Assembly: GCF_019175285.1 (NCBI RefSeq) | Contig: NC_056522.1 | Coordinates: 64,611,578-64,675,577 of the forward strand | DNA length: 64,000 bases | Origin: Sceloporus undulatus | Taxonomy: Eukaryota > Chordata > Lepidosauria > Squamata > Phrynosomatidae | Direction: 5' to 3' | In this document: positions 54,269-64,000 of the stretch, piece after piece | How positions within the stretch are numbered: position 1 is the first letter of the stretch | Layout of the letters: every line of letters begins with the position of its first letter | Made by a program: the position numbers and the translations under genes | Notes under the pieces: generated by a model | The model's database searches: none | What the model was told of the DNA's origin: nothing | What the model saw: only the letters and a program-made list of their open reading frames with translations

Positions 54269-54847
54269 ATCCGCTACAGATTGCATTTTTTAAAAAGTTC
54301 TTTTCAGTAAAAATAAATACAGTACGTGTTTTAAATAAAAAGAAAGGTATGCTTTACATTTATAATTTTATTCATACTATAATTATATATAAAATTTATT
54401 CAAGTTTTAAAAAAATCTGTAATTTCAGACTATAATTTACTTAATTGTGTTAGTTATGTGATCAGACTTTATTGACTAGTAGGATAACATCTCATTTATT
54501 TACTGTGCTGGTCATCAGTTAGTTGTGTCATATGTTTTGTTTATAGTATATTTTCCCCTTCCACCTTTGAGCATCATAATTGAAAGTGCTATCATCATGA
54601 TTGTTTGGTCTGTAGCCAATACTTTTAGTATGCTGCTTAAATGTGTAGCCTCAAAAGATCCATTTTATAATTAGTTGTGAAGCAATAAATTTGGACTGTA
54701 TAGGCTGAAGCAAAATAATTTTATACTGTTTTGGAAGAAATGATGGATTGAAAGAGTACCAGAATATAAGGAATTGATCTCAGATCAACTTGCTGCAAGT
54801 TGAAGAGCTGGAAAGCTTTATAATACATAATGTGAAATACAAGTATA
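54269..54847. other. PLD5 intron 1, AT-rich, nothing recognised
   Basis: No repeat family or coding segment identified. Confidence 0.45.
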
Positions 54848-55040
54848 AAATCACAAAATCATAGAACCATGGCATTGGAAGGGTCCCTGTAGGCCATCAA
54901 ATACAACTCCCAGCTCAATGGGAAATCCAGGTAAAGCATCCACCGAAGGTAGCTGCTCAGCCTCTTTTTGAAGATGTCCAGAGAAGGAGACCTGACCACT
55001 TCTCCAGATGAGGAAATAACCTCATGTGACAAATATCATA
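54848..55040 (-). mobile_element. CR1 3'-end fragment, older type
   Basis: AAATCATAGAACCATGGCATT, GGAAGGGTCCCTGTAGGCC and CTCAGCCTCTTTTTGAAGATG follow the reversed CR1 ending with more divergence than other copies. Confidence 0.65.
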
Positions 55041-55124
55041 CATGGTTAATCCTTTTATTCATTACCACCAAAACACAGAGACTTGGTCAATCATGCAGAA
55101 GCAATTTTCTGAAGGTTACTGTAG

Positions 55125-55262
55125 CATGGTGTTATGTACTTTCAAGTCAGCTTCAACTTATGGTGATCCTATCATAGCATTTTCTTGGTAAGATTTATGC
55201 CAAGGAGGCTTGCTATTTCTTCCCTCTGAAGCTGAGATAGTTTGACTTGCCCAAAGTCACCC
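55125..55262 (-). mobile_element. tRNA-derived SINE, tail and body only
   Basis: TGTTATGTACTTTCAAGTC, AGCTTCAACTTATGGTGATCC, TTTATGCCAAGGAGGC and TGACTTGCCCAAAGTCACC read as the inverse of the copy at 52425. It ends abruptly where the CR1 endonuclease sequence begins. Confidence 0.75.
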
Positions 55263-55783
55263 TTTAATTTTATCCAGATGCTCTCAACTTGGCTTCCAGA
55301 ATTGATGTCCTGGTTCTCTTCACTGGTGTAAATGTCCCTGACATATAAGGCTATTCCCCGTCCTTTCTTGTTTGGCCCATTTCTCTTAAAAAAGTCATAC
55401 CCCACTATTACAACATTCCAATCATGAAACTCATCCCACTAGGTTTCAGTGATGCCTATTATACCATATTTGCTTTGTTGTGCTAGGAGTTCAAGTTCAT
55501 CTTGCTTCTTTTCTATGCTCTGTGCATTAGTGTAGAGACATCCAAGACCATGTGTCCCTTTTACTTGCTGCCTGTGCAAGTTTTTTTTGCCTCCCACAGT
55601 TGGGTCCTTGCACTGTTTTCCTTGTTCCCTGTATGGCAGTTTGACCATTTTCTCCACAAGGACGTAGCCAGGATTTTGGGAAGGGGGGGGGGGTCAAGAC
55701 TAAGTGCCACCATTTTGAGAGGCTAAGAGCCCCCCCCCCAAGACACAAAAAGAGGGTCGAGCATTTACCCACGACACCTCGAT

Positions 55784-55963
55784 GGCACCACTTTAACTTC
55801 CGTTATGGCTTCGTGCTATGGAATCTTGGGATCTGTAGTTTTGAGGACCTGTTGAGTCATCTGTCAGGTTCCACAACAAACTACAAATCCCAGCATTTCA
55901 CAACATGGAGCCAAGGGCAGTTAAAGTGGCCAGTTGGATTATTTTTTCAGTGCAGATGCAAAC
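55784..55963. mobile_element. Palindromic MITE (ATAATCCAG family) within the transposon
   Basis: GGCACCACTTTAACTTCC, TATGGAATCTTGGGATCTG pair with AACTACAAATCCCAGCATTT and GGCAGTTAAAGTGG, then TTGGATTATTTTTTCAGTGC. Confidence 0.75.
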
Positions 55964-56204
55964 TGAGTCCTTCCTCTGAAGGTGTTTACATCAGATAAAT
56001 TCAGCTCGATAAAGCAAAGTGCAGCTGCTCAAGCAATGAGCGGCAGCCACTCTGTTCATGCTCAGACACACTCTGCTCATGCTTTGAGACACTGTATTCC
56101 AACATCTGAGCTGAGTTACGAACCGAGGCTGCATCCACACATTTCATTCCCACTTCCAAGAGGGATTTTTAATTTTGAGATACACACACACCTTTTAATT
56201 CCAA

Positions 56205-56245
56205 GACCTACCTACCTACCTATCTATCTATCTATCTATCTATCA
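56205..56245 (+). repeat. (CTAC)n(CTAT)n microsatellite
   Basis: Three CTAC units grade into about six CTAT units. Confidence 0.9.
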
Positions 56246-56299
56246 TAATTTTTAATTCCAAGCCTTTCTTTTTATATTAAACAAACCCCTTTAAGAGAA

Positions 56300-56350
56300 T
56301 CCTATTTTGGGAGAAAGGCAGGGTATAAAATCAATCAATAAAAAATTATA
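56300..56350 (+). repeat. L2-like 3'-end fragment
   Basis: TTTTGGGAGAAAGGCAGGG, TATAAAATCAATCAATAAAA. Confidence 0.55.
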
Positions 56351-56446
56351 GTGCAATAGTCCATCAGTGCATGGCTTGCATTATAAGACTTTATACCTTT
56401 ATACATTTAAAAACAATTAAAATCACAGTAGGCTCAGAGTGCTACA

Positions 56447-56545
56447 GAATCATGGAATCATAGAGTTAGAAGAGACCCCTAGAAGGGCCATCCAGTCCAA
56501 CCCCATTCTGCCATGCAGGAACTCCCAGTCAAAGCATCCTCAACA
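56447..56545 (-). mobile_element. CR1 3'-end fragment
   Basis: AATCATGGAATCATAGAGTT, AGAAGAGACCCCTAGAAGGG, CATCCAGTCCAACCCCATTC, then GTCAAAGCATCC. Confidence 0.9.
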
Positions 56546-56619
56546 AATTATGTAATGGAGGTGTCCATCTACATTGTAGAAAGATATACTATAGATTAAT
56601 GCTATGGAAAATCACCACC

Positions 56620-56682
56620 TTGAGTCCGTATATTGGGAGAAAGGCGGGATATAAGAAAATAACAACAACAACAACAATATCT
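56620..56682 (+). repeat. L2-like 3'-end fragment with ACA tail
   Basis: TTGGGAGAAAGGCGGGATAT, then AACAACAACAACAACAA. Confidence 0.6.
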
Positions 56683-56818
56683 GGATATTGTAGTTTTGTG
56701 AGACATTTAGCCTTCTTTGTCAGAGAGCTCTGGTGGCACAAAACATACTACAAATTGCAGGATTTTCCATAGCGTTAAAGCAGTGTTGAACTGGATTATT
56801 TCTGCAATGTGCAGCCTT
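56683..56818. mobile_element. Palindromic MITE (ATAATCCAG family), left end missing
   Basis: GGATATTGTAGTTTTGTGAG, AGCTCTGGTGGCAC and ACTGGATTATTTCTGCAATG match the right part of the family. Confidence 0.65.
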
Positions 56819-56962
56819 ATTAAACTGCAGTTCCCATCAGTCTGTGGTGCTGCTGGATGATGGGGCCTGCAGTCTAGCATTGCCTGGAGCAGGGCCATAG
56901 GACTCCACAGCCACGATTCATCATCTTAGATTGATTCCATATATTAATTAATTAATCATAAA

Positions 56963-57052
56963 AACATAGAGTTAGAAGAGACCCCACGAAGGGCCATCCA
57001 GTCCAACCCCATTCTGCCATGCAGGAACTCTCCATCAAAGCACCCCCATTGA
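56963..57052 (-). mobile_element. CR1 3'-end fragment
   Basis: AAACATAGAGTTAGAAGAGA, GGGCCATCCAGTCCAACCCC, ATTCTGCCATGCAGGAACTC. Close to the copy at 56447, so perhaps the same CR1 subfamily or a local duplication. Confidence 0.88.
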
Positions 57053-57707
57053 CATGCTGAAAAAGGGCCAGCTAACTGTATTTTATTCTATTTGTCTTTT
57101 AAAAAAGAGAAAAAACAAGGCTGGAAGGAAGCCTCTTGCCTTTTTGCATCACAGACCCACCTCTTTTTTGTTGTTGCAAAAATCCAGAAATGACTGTTTT
57201 TGAAAACCTGAGTCCATTCTCAGGAGAAATATCCAGAGTAGAGCCTGAGTCTCCTTTCTCTGGACTTCCAAAACCCCAAACTGACCCTGAGAGCATCTGG
57301 TCTGACCCCCAACTCAAGGAAACTTGGAAATCCTGAAGGTTTAGATCAATTACTGAATTATTGAATTATACAAGGCATAGTGGTCTCAGGGTTTTGCTGA
57401 AGCTCAGTATGCAGAAGCACAACATTATTTTAAAAATATAGTGCATTAAATTACCTTCAGTCTATGTCTACGAGATGCATATGAAACATACATGGATCCC
57501 ATCTCCCAGTATAATATCCCATTAGACATAATACTGTATATAAATATACCAAAATCTGAAAAACTCCAAAATCCAAAATACATCTAATCCTCAGCATTTT
57601 GGGTAAGGGATTATTATTATTATTGTACTATATTGCACATGGATATAACAGCTAAAAGTTAGAAGTCACCTTTTCTTTCTTTTCTTCAGTTCTCCCTGAG
57701 GGAGGAA

Positions 57708-57739
<32 letters not shown>

Positions 57740-57834
57740 GAGGAGTGGAAGCCGGACTCTGAAGGAAATGAAAGCGAGTCATAGGGACTCCCTCTCCCCC
57801 CCCTCTCTCTCTGTCTCTCTCCCCTTCCCTCTCT

Positions 57835-57945
57835 TCCTCCTCCCTCCCCCCTCCATTAAAGCCACGGAGAGGGAAAAGAGGAACTTTTGTTTTGTCTTTC
57901 CTCTGTTCCCTCGCAGTGGTTTTAATGGAGGGGAGGGGGGGAGGA
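57835..57945. repeat. Hairpin with about 40-bp arms inside the transposon
   Basis: CCCTCCCCCCTCCATTAAAGCC and its imperfect inverse GGTTTTAATGGAGGGGAG face each other across AGGAACTTTTGTTTTG. Preceded by a pure GGA run at about 57717-57743. Confidence 0.7.
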
Positions 57946-59200
57946 AGGAGCTTGAATGCCCCCAGGGCCTGATAGGGGGGGTTCCGACCCCCCAACCCCC
58001 CCGGCTACGTCCTTGTTCTCCAGCCCTTATTCCTTCTAGAATATTGTCTCCCTCCCCCACATAACTCAGTTTAAAGCCCTTCTGATCAAATTGAGACAGT
58101 TGGCAAAAATGTTTCTGCCAACTGGCGTGAGATGCAACCTATCCTTTGCCACAAGCATCCCCTCATGGAACCACAGCCCATGATCCAAGTATCCAAATCG
58201 TTCTTGGTGGCACCATCTGCAGAGCCAGTTGTTTACAACTGCTATTTTCCTCTCCCTTCCTGGACTATGCCCTTCAACTGGCAGAAGAAATGAGATGACA
58301 ACCTGTGCATCCATCTCTTTCAACTTCCTCCCCAAAGCCTCATAATCCTTTCTGATATTCTGAAGGCTGTGCCTTGCAGTATCATTGGTTCCCACATGGA
58401 CCAAAAGGAAGGGGTAATGATCAGTAGGCTTGACAAGTCTTGTCAGCCTCTCTGTCACATCATGGATCTTTGCCCCACGGAGACAACACACCTCCCAAGA
58501 CATCTTGTCAGGCCCACAAATCACTGCTTCTGTACCCCTCAGCAAGGAGTCTTCCTCCACCACCACACACCTCCTCCAAGGCTTAGCAGCAACTATTCCC
58601 TGTGGTTGTACTCTCAGGCTCCCCTGCTCTGTCCCTGAAGTCTGTCCATGCTGCTCTTCCTCATCATCCCTGATAAGCTTCAAATCGATTCTGTAGCTGC
58701 AAGCTCCCAAACCAATCCCTGGTTTCCCTACTTCTCTGTGTGACATTCCTCTAGCTGTTTACCTCCTGTGTATGTGAAGTGACCTTCTACCCAGCAACTT
58801 TCTCTAAGTGGTCCCTGTCCAAGACCATTTGTTCCAAACCTCTTGCTCCCTAATATGATGAAGTGTAGTTATCTGGGCCTTCAGCTGCTGGGCCTTCTCC
58901 TCCAAGAGGGATACCAACTTGCATTTGGTGCATGTGAAGTCCCTCACATCCCTAGGCAAAATGACAAACATCCCATGAGTGTTGTAGGCTATTCCCTTAG
59001 TGTCCATACTGAGAAGTCTTAAGTAATCACTGAAACAGAACTGTGGGCTTCCTCCTCAAAAAATCCCCCAGTAAACACCAACGTAAAAGGCCTCTGATGG
59101 CCTGCCCTTTTCAACAATCTCCGTCAGTGAGCTCAATCTACTGGGGTATAACTTTATAGAGATCTCCTGGCTGCTAGCTTATTTTGAAGGCAAGTTTCTG

Positions 59201-60438
59201 ACTTACTTCCTCTGAGCAAAAACAATACAAAACAAAGTCCTTTTTTAAAAAGGAAAAAATAAATAAATAAAGGAAACAAAGTTCGCAGTTCCCCTGCTGC
59301 TTGGGTTGTGATTCAGAGAGAGGGAATAGCAAAAGTCAGCAAGTGGCACTTGAACAGCTTCTGAGTCAGCTGATTGTGGAGATGGGCTTGAAAGCAAATT
59401 TGGTAAATGGGCCCTGAATTTGGGTAATTAGAGCCAGAATCAAACATTGAACTGAAACATTTTTCTCATTGGCTGAGCAGGTGGTTAAATGTGCTCAGTA
59501 ACTGGAACAGTTACCACTATTTCTGCTTGGTCTTGCATCCCACATGAGTTTACCTAGGGTTGCCAGAACACAGGATTTGGATCTGAACCTCCAGTGTTAA
59601 TGAGTTTTCTCCCAGTGGGAGATGAAAGCAAGAGACTAGAGGACTGTGTGCATATCTCCACATCAACAAGTGGAGCAGCAGCTTGTAACAAATTGATAGG
59701 CATAATTGATTTGTTACCTCAATAGACTCTCCGGGGGATTTATCTATTTACTTAGCTTCCTTCTTCACTCTATTCCAACTATAGTGCCAGAACTCACCCT
59801 CTGCTCTGCATTCACATTCTACCTAGAAGCAAGTAGATTAAATGAAACATTCTTTTATCTCATCTATTTAGGTAGGTGAGAAATATAACCCCCCGCCCCC
59901 ATTTTTTATATTTGGATTTCTGTCTTGATTTCCAAACTTCTTTCTGTGTTTATGTATGTGTATGTTTAAATGACTAGCTGTGTGCCACTATGGTTGGCAC
60001 TTAATGCACAACACTTAACGACATTACTGGGGACTATCCCTAGCTCACAGGTTTTGGCCTAGAAACCTCAGGGTCTGAACAAAATGGGCGCTGAAGCTTT
60101 GAAGCCAGCACTCATACAATACAATACCCAAGACTTTCTTCTCCTTTGATCTGTTTGTCCTGAGACCTGTCTCTCACCTGGAAACTTGGGGAAGCAGAAC
60201 TAATCCAGATACCCTGAGATCTGGCAACCCCACCTGCAAGTATTTAGACTGAAACAGTATATAAACATGAATATAGGTTTTGTTTTATTTTTAAATGCAA
60301 GTAGATATTTCAAAACATTAATAACACAGTTGAGGTACAATAAACAAAGTATAACATGACAATTCAACTCTTAAAGGCAGCCTAAATATAATTTTGAAGT
60401 AAATAAACTAACTAGTTAAAATTTTGGCTGCAGGCTTA
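59201..60438. other. PLD5 intron 1; possible DNA transposon with GGGTTGCCAGA ends
   Basis: TAGGGTTGCCAGAACACAGG at about 59557 and GATCTGGCAACCCC at about 60218 are inverted and about 670 bases apart; both have CTGAA/ACCTGG words nearby. No target duplication found. Otherwise nothing recognised. Confidence 0.35.
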
Positions 60439-61170
60439 CTCTATATACTCATGTATAAGTCTAGAAATTTTAGTCAAAAAATTGACCCAAAAATCCAGGA
60501 CTGACTTATCCAGTGTAAAATCCTATTTAAAAACCCATCCCATTGTCTGAGTAAAGAGTATAGTCCAACCCTGGAGCATCAAAAAGAAGCACCAACTAGT
60601 TCTACTCTCTCCACCACGGTGCCGCTTCTGGCCCCTTTGAATGCCTTGGCAGGAAAATGACAGTGGACAGCTCTTTAGCATTCCCCTCAAAGGAGCACCA
60701 AGAGTAATCAGATCTTGAAGCATCTGAATAAGACATTTGTGTATGTTTGTCAGTTTTTCTGGTTTAAAATCAGGCAAAGTTATCACATTAAAGTTAAAGA
60801 CTATAATGGCTGCTAATGTAGCTGCCATTTTCTTGGCTTTGCCTTTTCATCTTTTTTTGACAAGTGTGCATTTTCTTAGCCCTTTCTGTGTCTGGTAGCT
60901 CCCCCACATACGATACAATGACCATTTACGATAGTTCTCTCCTCACCAATCCAGCTTTTAGGGTGAACACAAATTGTTATGCCTGCCAGAATTTTGTTTG
61001 TTCTTTGGCATTATTTTCCTTTGCTTTGTCCTTTACATCCTTGGTTACATGTTCCTAAGTTTGCCCTCAACTTATCCATGGACCATATCAAAAGCTTTAA
61101 TTTGGGCCCAAAAACCTGAATTTGACTTATACATGAGGTCAGAAGTCAACTTAAAGCTGAGTGTATACAG
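60439..61170. mobile_element. TA-flanked mariner-like element, 732 bp, no transposase
   Basis: CTCTATATACTCATGTATAAG at the left and CTTATACATGAGG...GAGTGTATACAG at the right are inverted and flanked by TA (60437-60438 and 61171-61172). It is a longer sibling of the 417-bp copy at 10009. A 101-residue minus frame (60523-60828) lies in the core but shows no transposase or other known motif. Confidence 0.65.
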
Positions 61171-61172
61171 TA

Positions 61173-63258
61173 TGTCTCTCTGTAAGTGGAAACAATAGAG
61201 ACTGTTTAGAACTTGAATAGTATCTGTGCATTCTCTAACAGTAACTCTCTGAAAAAAATAACAGGAACCTCTTTTCATGTAGGTGTTTTTTCTCCCTTGA
61301 CATTAACTGTGACCTTTCTGCTTATCATCCTTTCTGTTCACCATTCACCTTTTAGCATTATGCTTGCTTTGCCTTCTCATTAAGCCTTTCCAAGTTACAT
61401 GTTTTACAATGTTTCATTCTTCACCTTTATTAATGCCATTTAGCTATAATTTATTATTTTCTCTTCCTCTCCCTTTCTTTGCAATACTTCCTAGAAATAT
61501 TTGTAGAAGCTCACAATTATCTAAGTGGCATACTCTGCAAGTCCAGTATTGCTTCAATGTACTCTATATAAAGATTTTATTAACCTTGTTTTTTACCGCA
61601 CATCCTCACCTTTTGCATGGAAAATGAGAGTGTTTGGCAATTGCAACCACACAGCTCTCATTACAACTTCCCAACTGTACTGTACAATGTGGAATGGGAG
61701 CTCATTCTTAACTTCAACGGCAGCAAGCAGTGAGCTCTCTAGAGAGCTGGACATTTTTAAAATTCTGAGTGAAACTAATATCTTTGGGAGTTTCCAGCCA
61801 ATTAACTAACTCAGCTTTCATCTGCCTCAGCTTCTGTGCTCTTAGGGCTTTCTGATTAATTGCTTCAGGGTGTTCTGCTGGTGTAGTGTTTTTACATTTT
61901 TGTGCTGATCTGTTACATTTGATGCGCAATTCACTACTAAGCTATGATTACAATCTTTCCCAAGTCGCTGTTTCATGGGACTAAAAGCAGCAGAGGGGAA
62001 GAGATTTCATACTGAGTGACAGAATGATCAGTACACTGCCATCACTATTATTGAGGGTGAGATTTTATAATCACCTAAGCTTCATCTTTAGAAAGTAACT
62101 CCAGGTTATCAGATACCTGGAAATCAGAGGTGATCATGTGCCTGACATTTCTACTATAAGAATTCTATTTTTTAAAAAAATAAACAGTGGATTTTCATTT
62201 GTTAAAATCAAGAAAATTGAGATGCCATTTAAAAGATGATTGAGTATTTTAAACATTGTTGAAAATGTCTTTCCATTGATATGATGTCTACACCATGACC
62301 ATTCTCTGCATGTCAACAATGTGAAACTGGGCTTTGTCTGTAGATGTAAACTATGTTTAATGGAAATTTCTAATGGGATGAAATAAAGATTAAATTCAAC
62401 AAGTCAAAAGGTCACATAAAGCAGTAATGAGCAAAGTAGTAAGGGGGAAACATGTATCATCTAGTCGCTTAAAACTCATATTCATAAAGACAATAAATCC
62501 TAATAGACTAATTAAAACTAGGCTGTTCCTGGACAGTCATTTAAGCTGTCATAATACCTGTTTTTGTGTTGCATCTTTACATTGCAGATTTAGATTAATG
62601 ATAACAATCTAAGTTTTCTCAATATAGGCTTACTAAACAGCACAAACAATATTATTTCGGAGATTCCATTCAAATATCTAAGAAACAGAATCTAAGGTGA
62701 TCATTTTCAAGGATTAAAATTAAATTGTTTTGTAGTTGTTAGTTTTACAAGATATCTATTCAGAATGTCTTTCAGTGAATAGATGAGGTACTTTGAATAA
62801 AACATTGGTGCTACAGTTTGCCAAGTCTCTTGTAAAAGTTCTGGCTGAAAATTCTTCCCTTCCTCAGAGCCATTGCAATTTTCATATTTTGAAAGATTCT
62901 CTATATATTTTGCTTTCAGTGAATTCTTATTTGAGGTGAAAACATATGGAAATGACTACTTCTGTAAAAAGAACACAACGTTTCTAGTTCTGGAAATTGC
63001 AATGCTCATGTATTCTTACTTTATAGGTTGCACCACTACTGTTGGTACATCACTGGCATGAACGGTTAGACATAGCCATTCTATACCATCTATACCAGCT
63101 TTTTCTCACAGTTAGATCTTTCTCAAAATCTCTTGTCTGTTGCCTCATTTGCTTTGAGATATCTAATCTGACACTTTTGTGACCATGTGGCAACATATTG
63201 CTCAATGTACTTGAGTGATTTGATTTGTTTTGTATTATAGTAGCAAGCCCGCACCATA
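61173..63258. other. PLD5 intron 1, AT-rich, few recognisable repeats
   Basis: Two kilobases without an identified transposon, unusual for this window. It may be single-copy or conserved intronic DNA, but sequence alone cannot tell. Confidence 0.4.
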
Positions 63259-63260
63259 TA

Positions 63261-63739
63261 CCGTATTTTCCAGCATATAAGACGACTTTTGAACCCTTTT
63301 AAATCTTGTGAAAAGTTGGGGGTCGTCTTATATGCCATGTATAAGGAGGCCGGAAGGCAGCTCCGCGGGCTGACGCGTGCCCGCCCAGCACCAGCCTTCT
63401 GAGGCCTCTGAGGAGGCCGGAAGGAAGCTCCGGGGTCCGGTGCCCGCCCGCCCAGCACCGGCCTTCCAGCCCTTTGGAGGCTCGCTGGCATGCGCATGAC
63501 CTGCTCCTTCCTTCTCAGGCCTCCGTGGAGGCCCAGGTCTCCACAGAGGCCAGAATAGAGCAGTGCAACCTGGCGCGTGCACCCAGCCTGCTCCGTGGCC
63601 TGGCGCGATTGTCACTGGCCTCCTCCTGCCTTCCAGGGGTAGTCTTGTACGGCGAGTATATAGCAAAGTCTATATTCTTGTTTGAATAGTTGGGGGGTCG
63701 TCTTATACGCCCCGTCGCCTTATACACTGGAAAATACGG
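63261..63739. mobile_element. TA-flanked MITE with CCGTATTTTCCAG ends and a duplicated GC-rich core
   Basis: CCGTATTTTCCAGCATATAAG and CTTATACACTGGAAAATACGG are inverted, with TA at 63259-63260 and 63740-63741. Subterminal GTCGTCTTATATG and GTCGTCTTATACG also repeat. The core has a tandem duplication of about 68 bp (63345-63412 and 63413-63478, each starting GAGGCCGGAAGG). CpG-rich. Minus frames of 112-124 residues across it are by-products. Confidence 0.85.
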
Positions 63740-63741
63740 TA

Positions 63742-64000
63742 AATGTAATATTAAGAGAAATGATGCTAGAGGAAGTACCAGTTGTTGTTTAAGATAAAAG
63801 TAAGTACTTAGATTGCCTTAAACCACATTGTGGCCAAAATTTGGATTTTACAAGAATAGCCACCTAGTATGATTAAAACAAACATTTTAAAAAGATTTGA
63901 GAAACAAGAAAAAACAAAACAACCCAACACCTTGCACTAGGCCCCTATTCAAGCCATAGTTGCCCATCCCTGATTTAGAAGGAGCAATATTCACAGGGAA
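63742..64000. other. PLD5 intron 1; possible hAT end near 63970
   Basis: GCCATAGTTGCCCATCCCTGA resembles the inner side of a CAGGGATGGGCAACT-type hAT terminus, but no partner end lies in the window. Confidence 0.35.

Larger units (their letters stand above)
55657..58015. mobile_element. 2.36-kb non-autonomous DNA transposon with 7-bp duplication, loaded with other repeats
   Basis: Perfect 13-bp inverted ends CAAGGACGTAGCC and GGCTACGTCCTTG are flanked by TTCTCCA at 55650-55656 and 58016-58022. The left end goes on as AGGATTTTGGGAAGGGGG, AGACTAAGTGCCACCATTTT as in the 144-bp relative at 33923. Inside are palindromic MITEs (55784, 56683), CR1 tails (56447, 56963), L2 tails (56320, 56640), a CTAT microsatellite, a GGA run and a hairpin at 57835-57945. 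No transposase frame was found. The nested repeats are probably later insertions or captured DNA. Confidence 0.85.
55263..59200 (-). mobile_element. CR1 LINE 5' half (ORF1 and endonuclease start), split by a DNA transposon
   Basis: On the minus strand, ORF1 begins near 59007 with a zinc-binding pair and coiled coil (DFTCTKCKLVSLLEEKAQQL). The SGNH-esterase frame follows at 58746-58066: block I reads VVEEDSLLRGTE (usually GDS, here EDS with the serine kept), then LLVHVGTNDTARHSLQN and AKDRLHLTPVG (the D..H pair). After the insertion (55657-58015), ORF2 starts: LGCLYTNAQSIEKKQDELEL, YGIIGITET, then GYDFFKRNGPNKKGRGIALY. It stops at 55263 against a SINE. The RT and 3' end are absent, the reverse of normal CR1 truncation. 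The frame shifts between pieces, so it is dead. Confidence 0.88.

Noticed and set aside
60523-60828. 101-residue minus frame as a transposase remnant
   Set aside because: It lies in a mariner-like element but no DDE/D signature or helix-turn-helix is visible.
36001-64000. PLD5 exon 2 (expected SQQKCIV... and membrane segment)
   Set aside because: No frame with these residues preceded by an acceptor was found on the + strand; the exon must lie beyond the window.

Overview
The window is vertebrate nuclear DNA, almost certainly from a squamate reptile and perhaps an iguanian lizard. The evidence is a Sauria-type tRNA SINE, CR1, L2 and RTE/BovB LINE pieces, a SPIN-type hAT copy, and many palindromic MITEs in AT-rich DNA. 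One host gene is visible. Exon 1 of PLD5 (inactive phospholipase D5) lies on the + strand at 35616-35828. It sits in a GC-rich promoter/5' UTR and ends at a clean splice donor. Intron 1 then fills the rest of the window (35829-64000). Exon 2, which should encode the membrane segment, was not found here.

Layout. 1-34400 is intergenic: mostly unclassified AT-rich DNA with interspersed repeats. These include a Penelope-like fragment with inverted ends (6.06-6.9 kb), a solo LTR with a 5-bp target duplication (7.2-7.8 kb) and an RTE tail holding two later insertions, a palindromic MITE and a hAT MITE with an 8-bp duplication (14.6-15.6 kb). They also include a 1.27-kb CR1 with a long reverse-transcriptase frame (22.9-24.1 kb), an L2 endonuclease piece (29.3 kb), an RTE copy with insertions (31.7-33.0 kb) and a CR1 tail split by a DNA transposon (33.8-34.1 kb). 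About 34500-35830 is the PLD5 promoter/5' UTR/exon 1, with a G-quadruplex candidate, trinucleotide runs, a 184-bp pyrimidine tract and an out-of-frame upstream ATG that overlaps the start codon.

Intron 1 opens with a nearly perfect 54-bp-arm hairpin 49 nt past the donor. Further in are three GC-rich elements that share terminal repeats (41.0, 44.4 and 48.9 kb). Two of them are built as a chain of about nine consecutive hairpins in the same order; this is the most unusual structure in the window. Also in the intron are a SPIN copy with its 8-bp duplication (48.5 kb) and a 5' half of a CR1 (ORF1 esterase plus endonuclease start). That CR1 is split by a 2.36-kb transposon with 7-bp duplications, itself full of other repeats (55.3-59.2 kb). 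Two TA-flanked mariner-like elements follow (60.4 and 63.3 kb).

No RNA gene, CRISPR array or second host protein gene is supported. Family names rest on remembered consensus sequences and visible motifs; no search was run.
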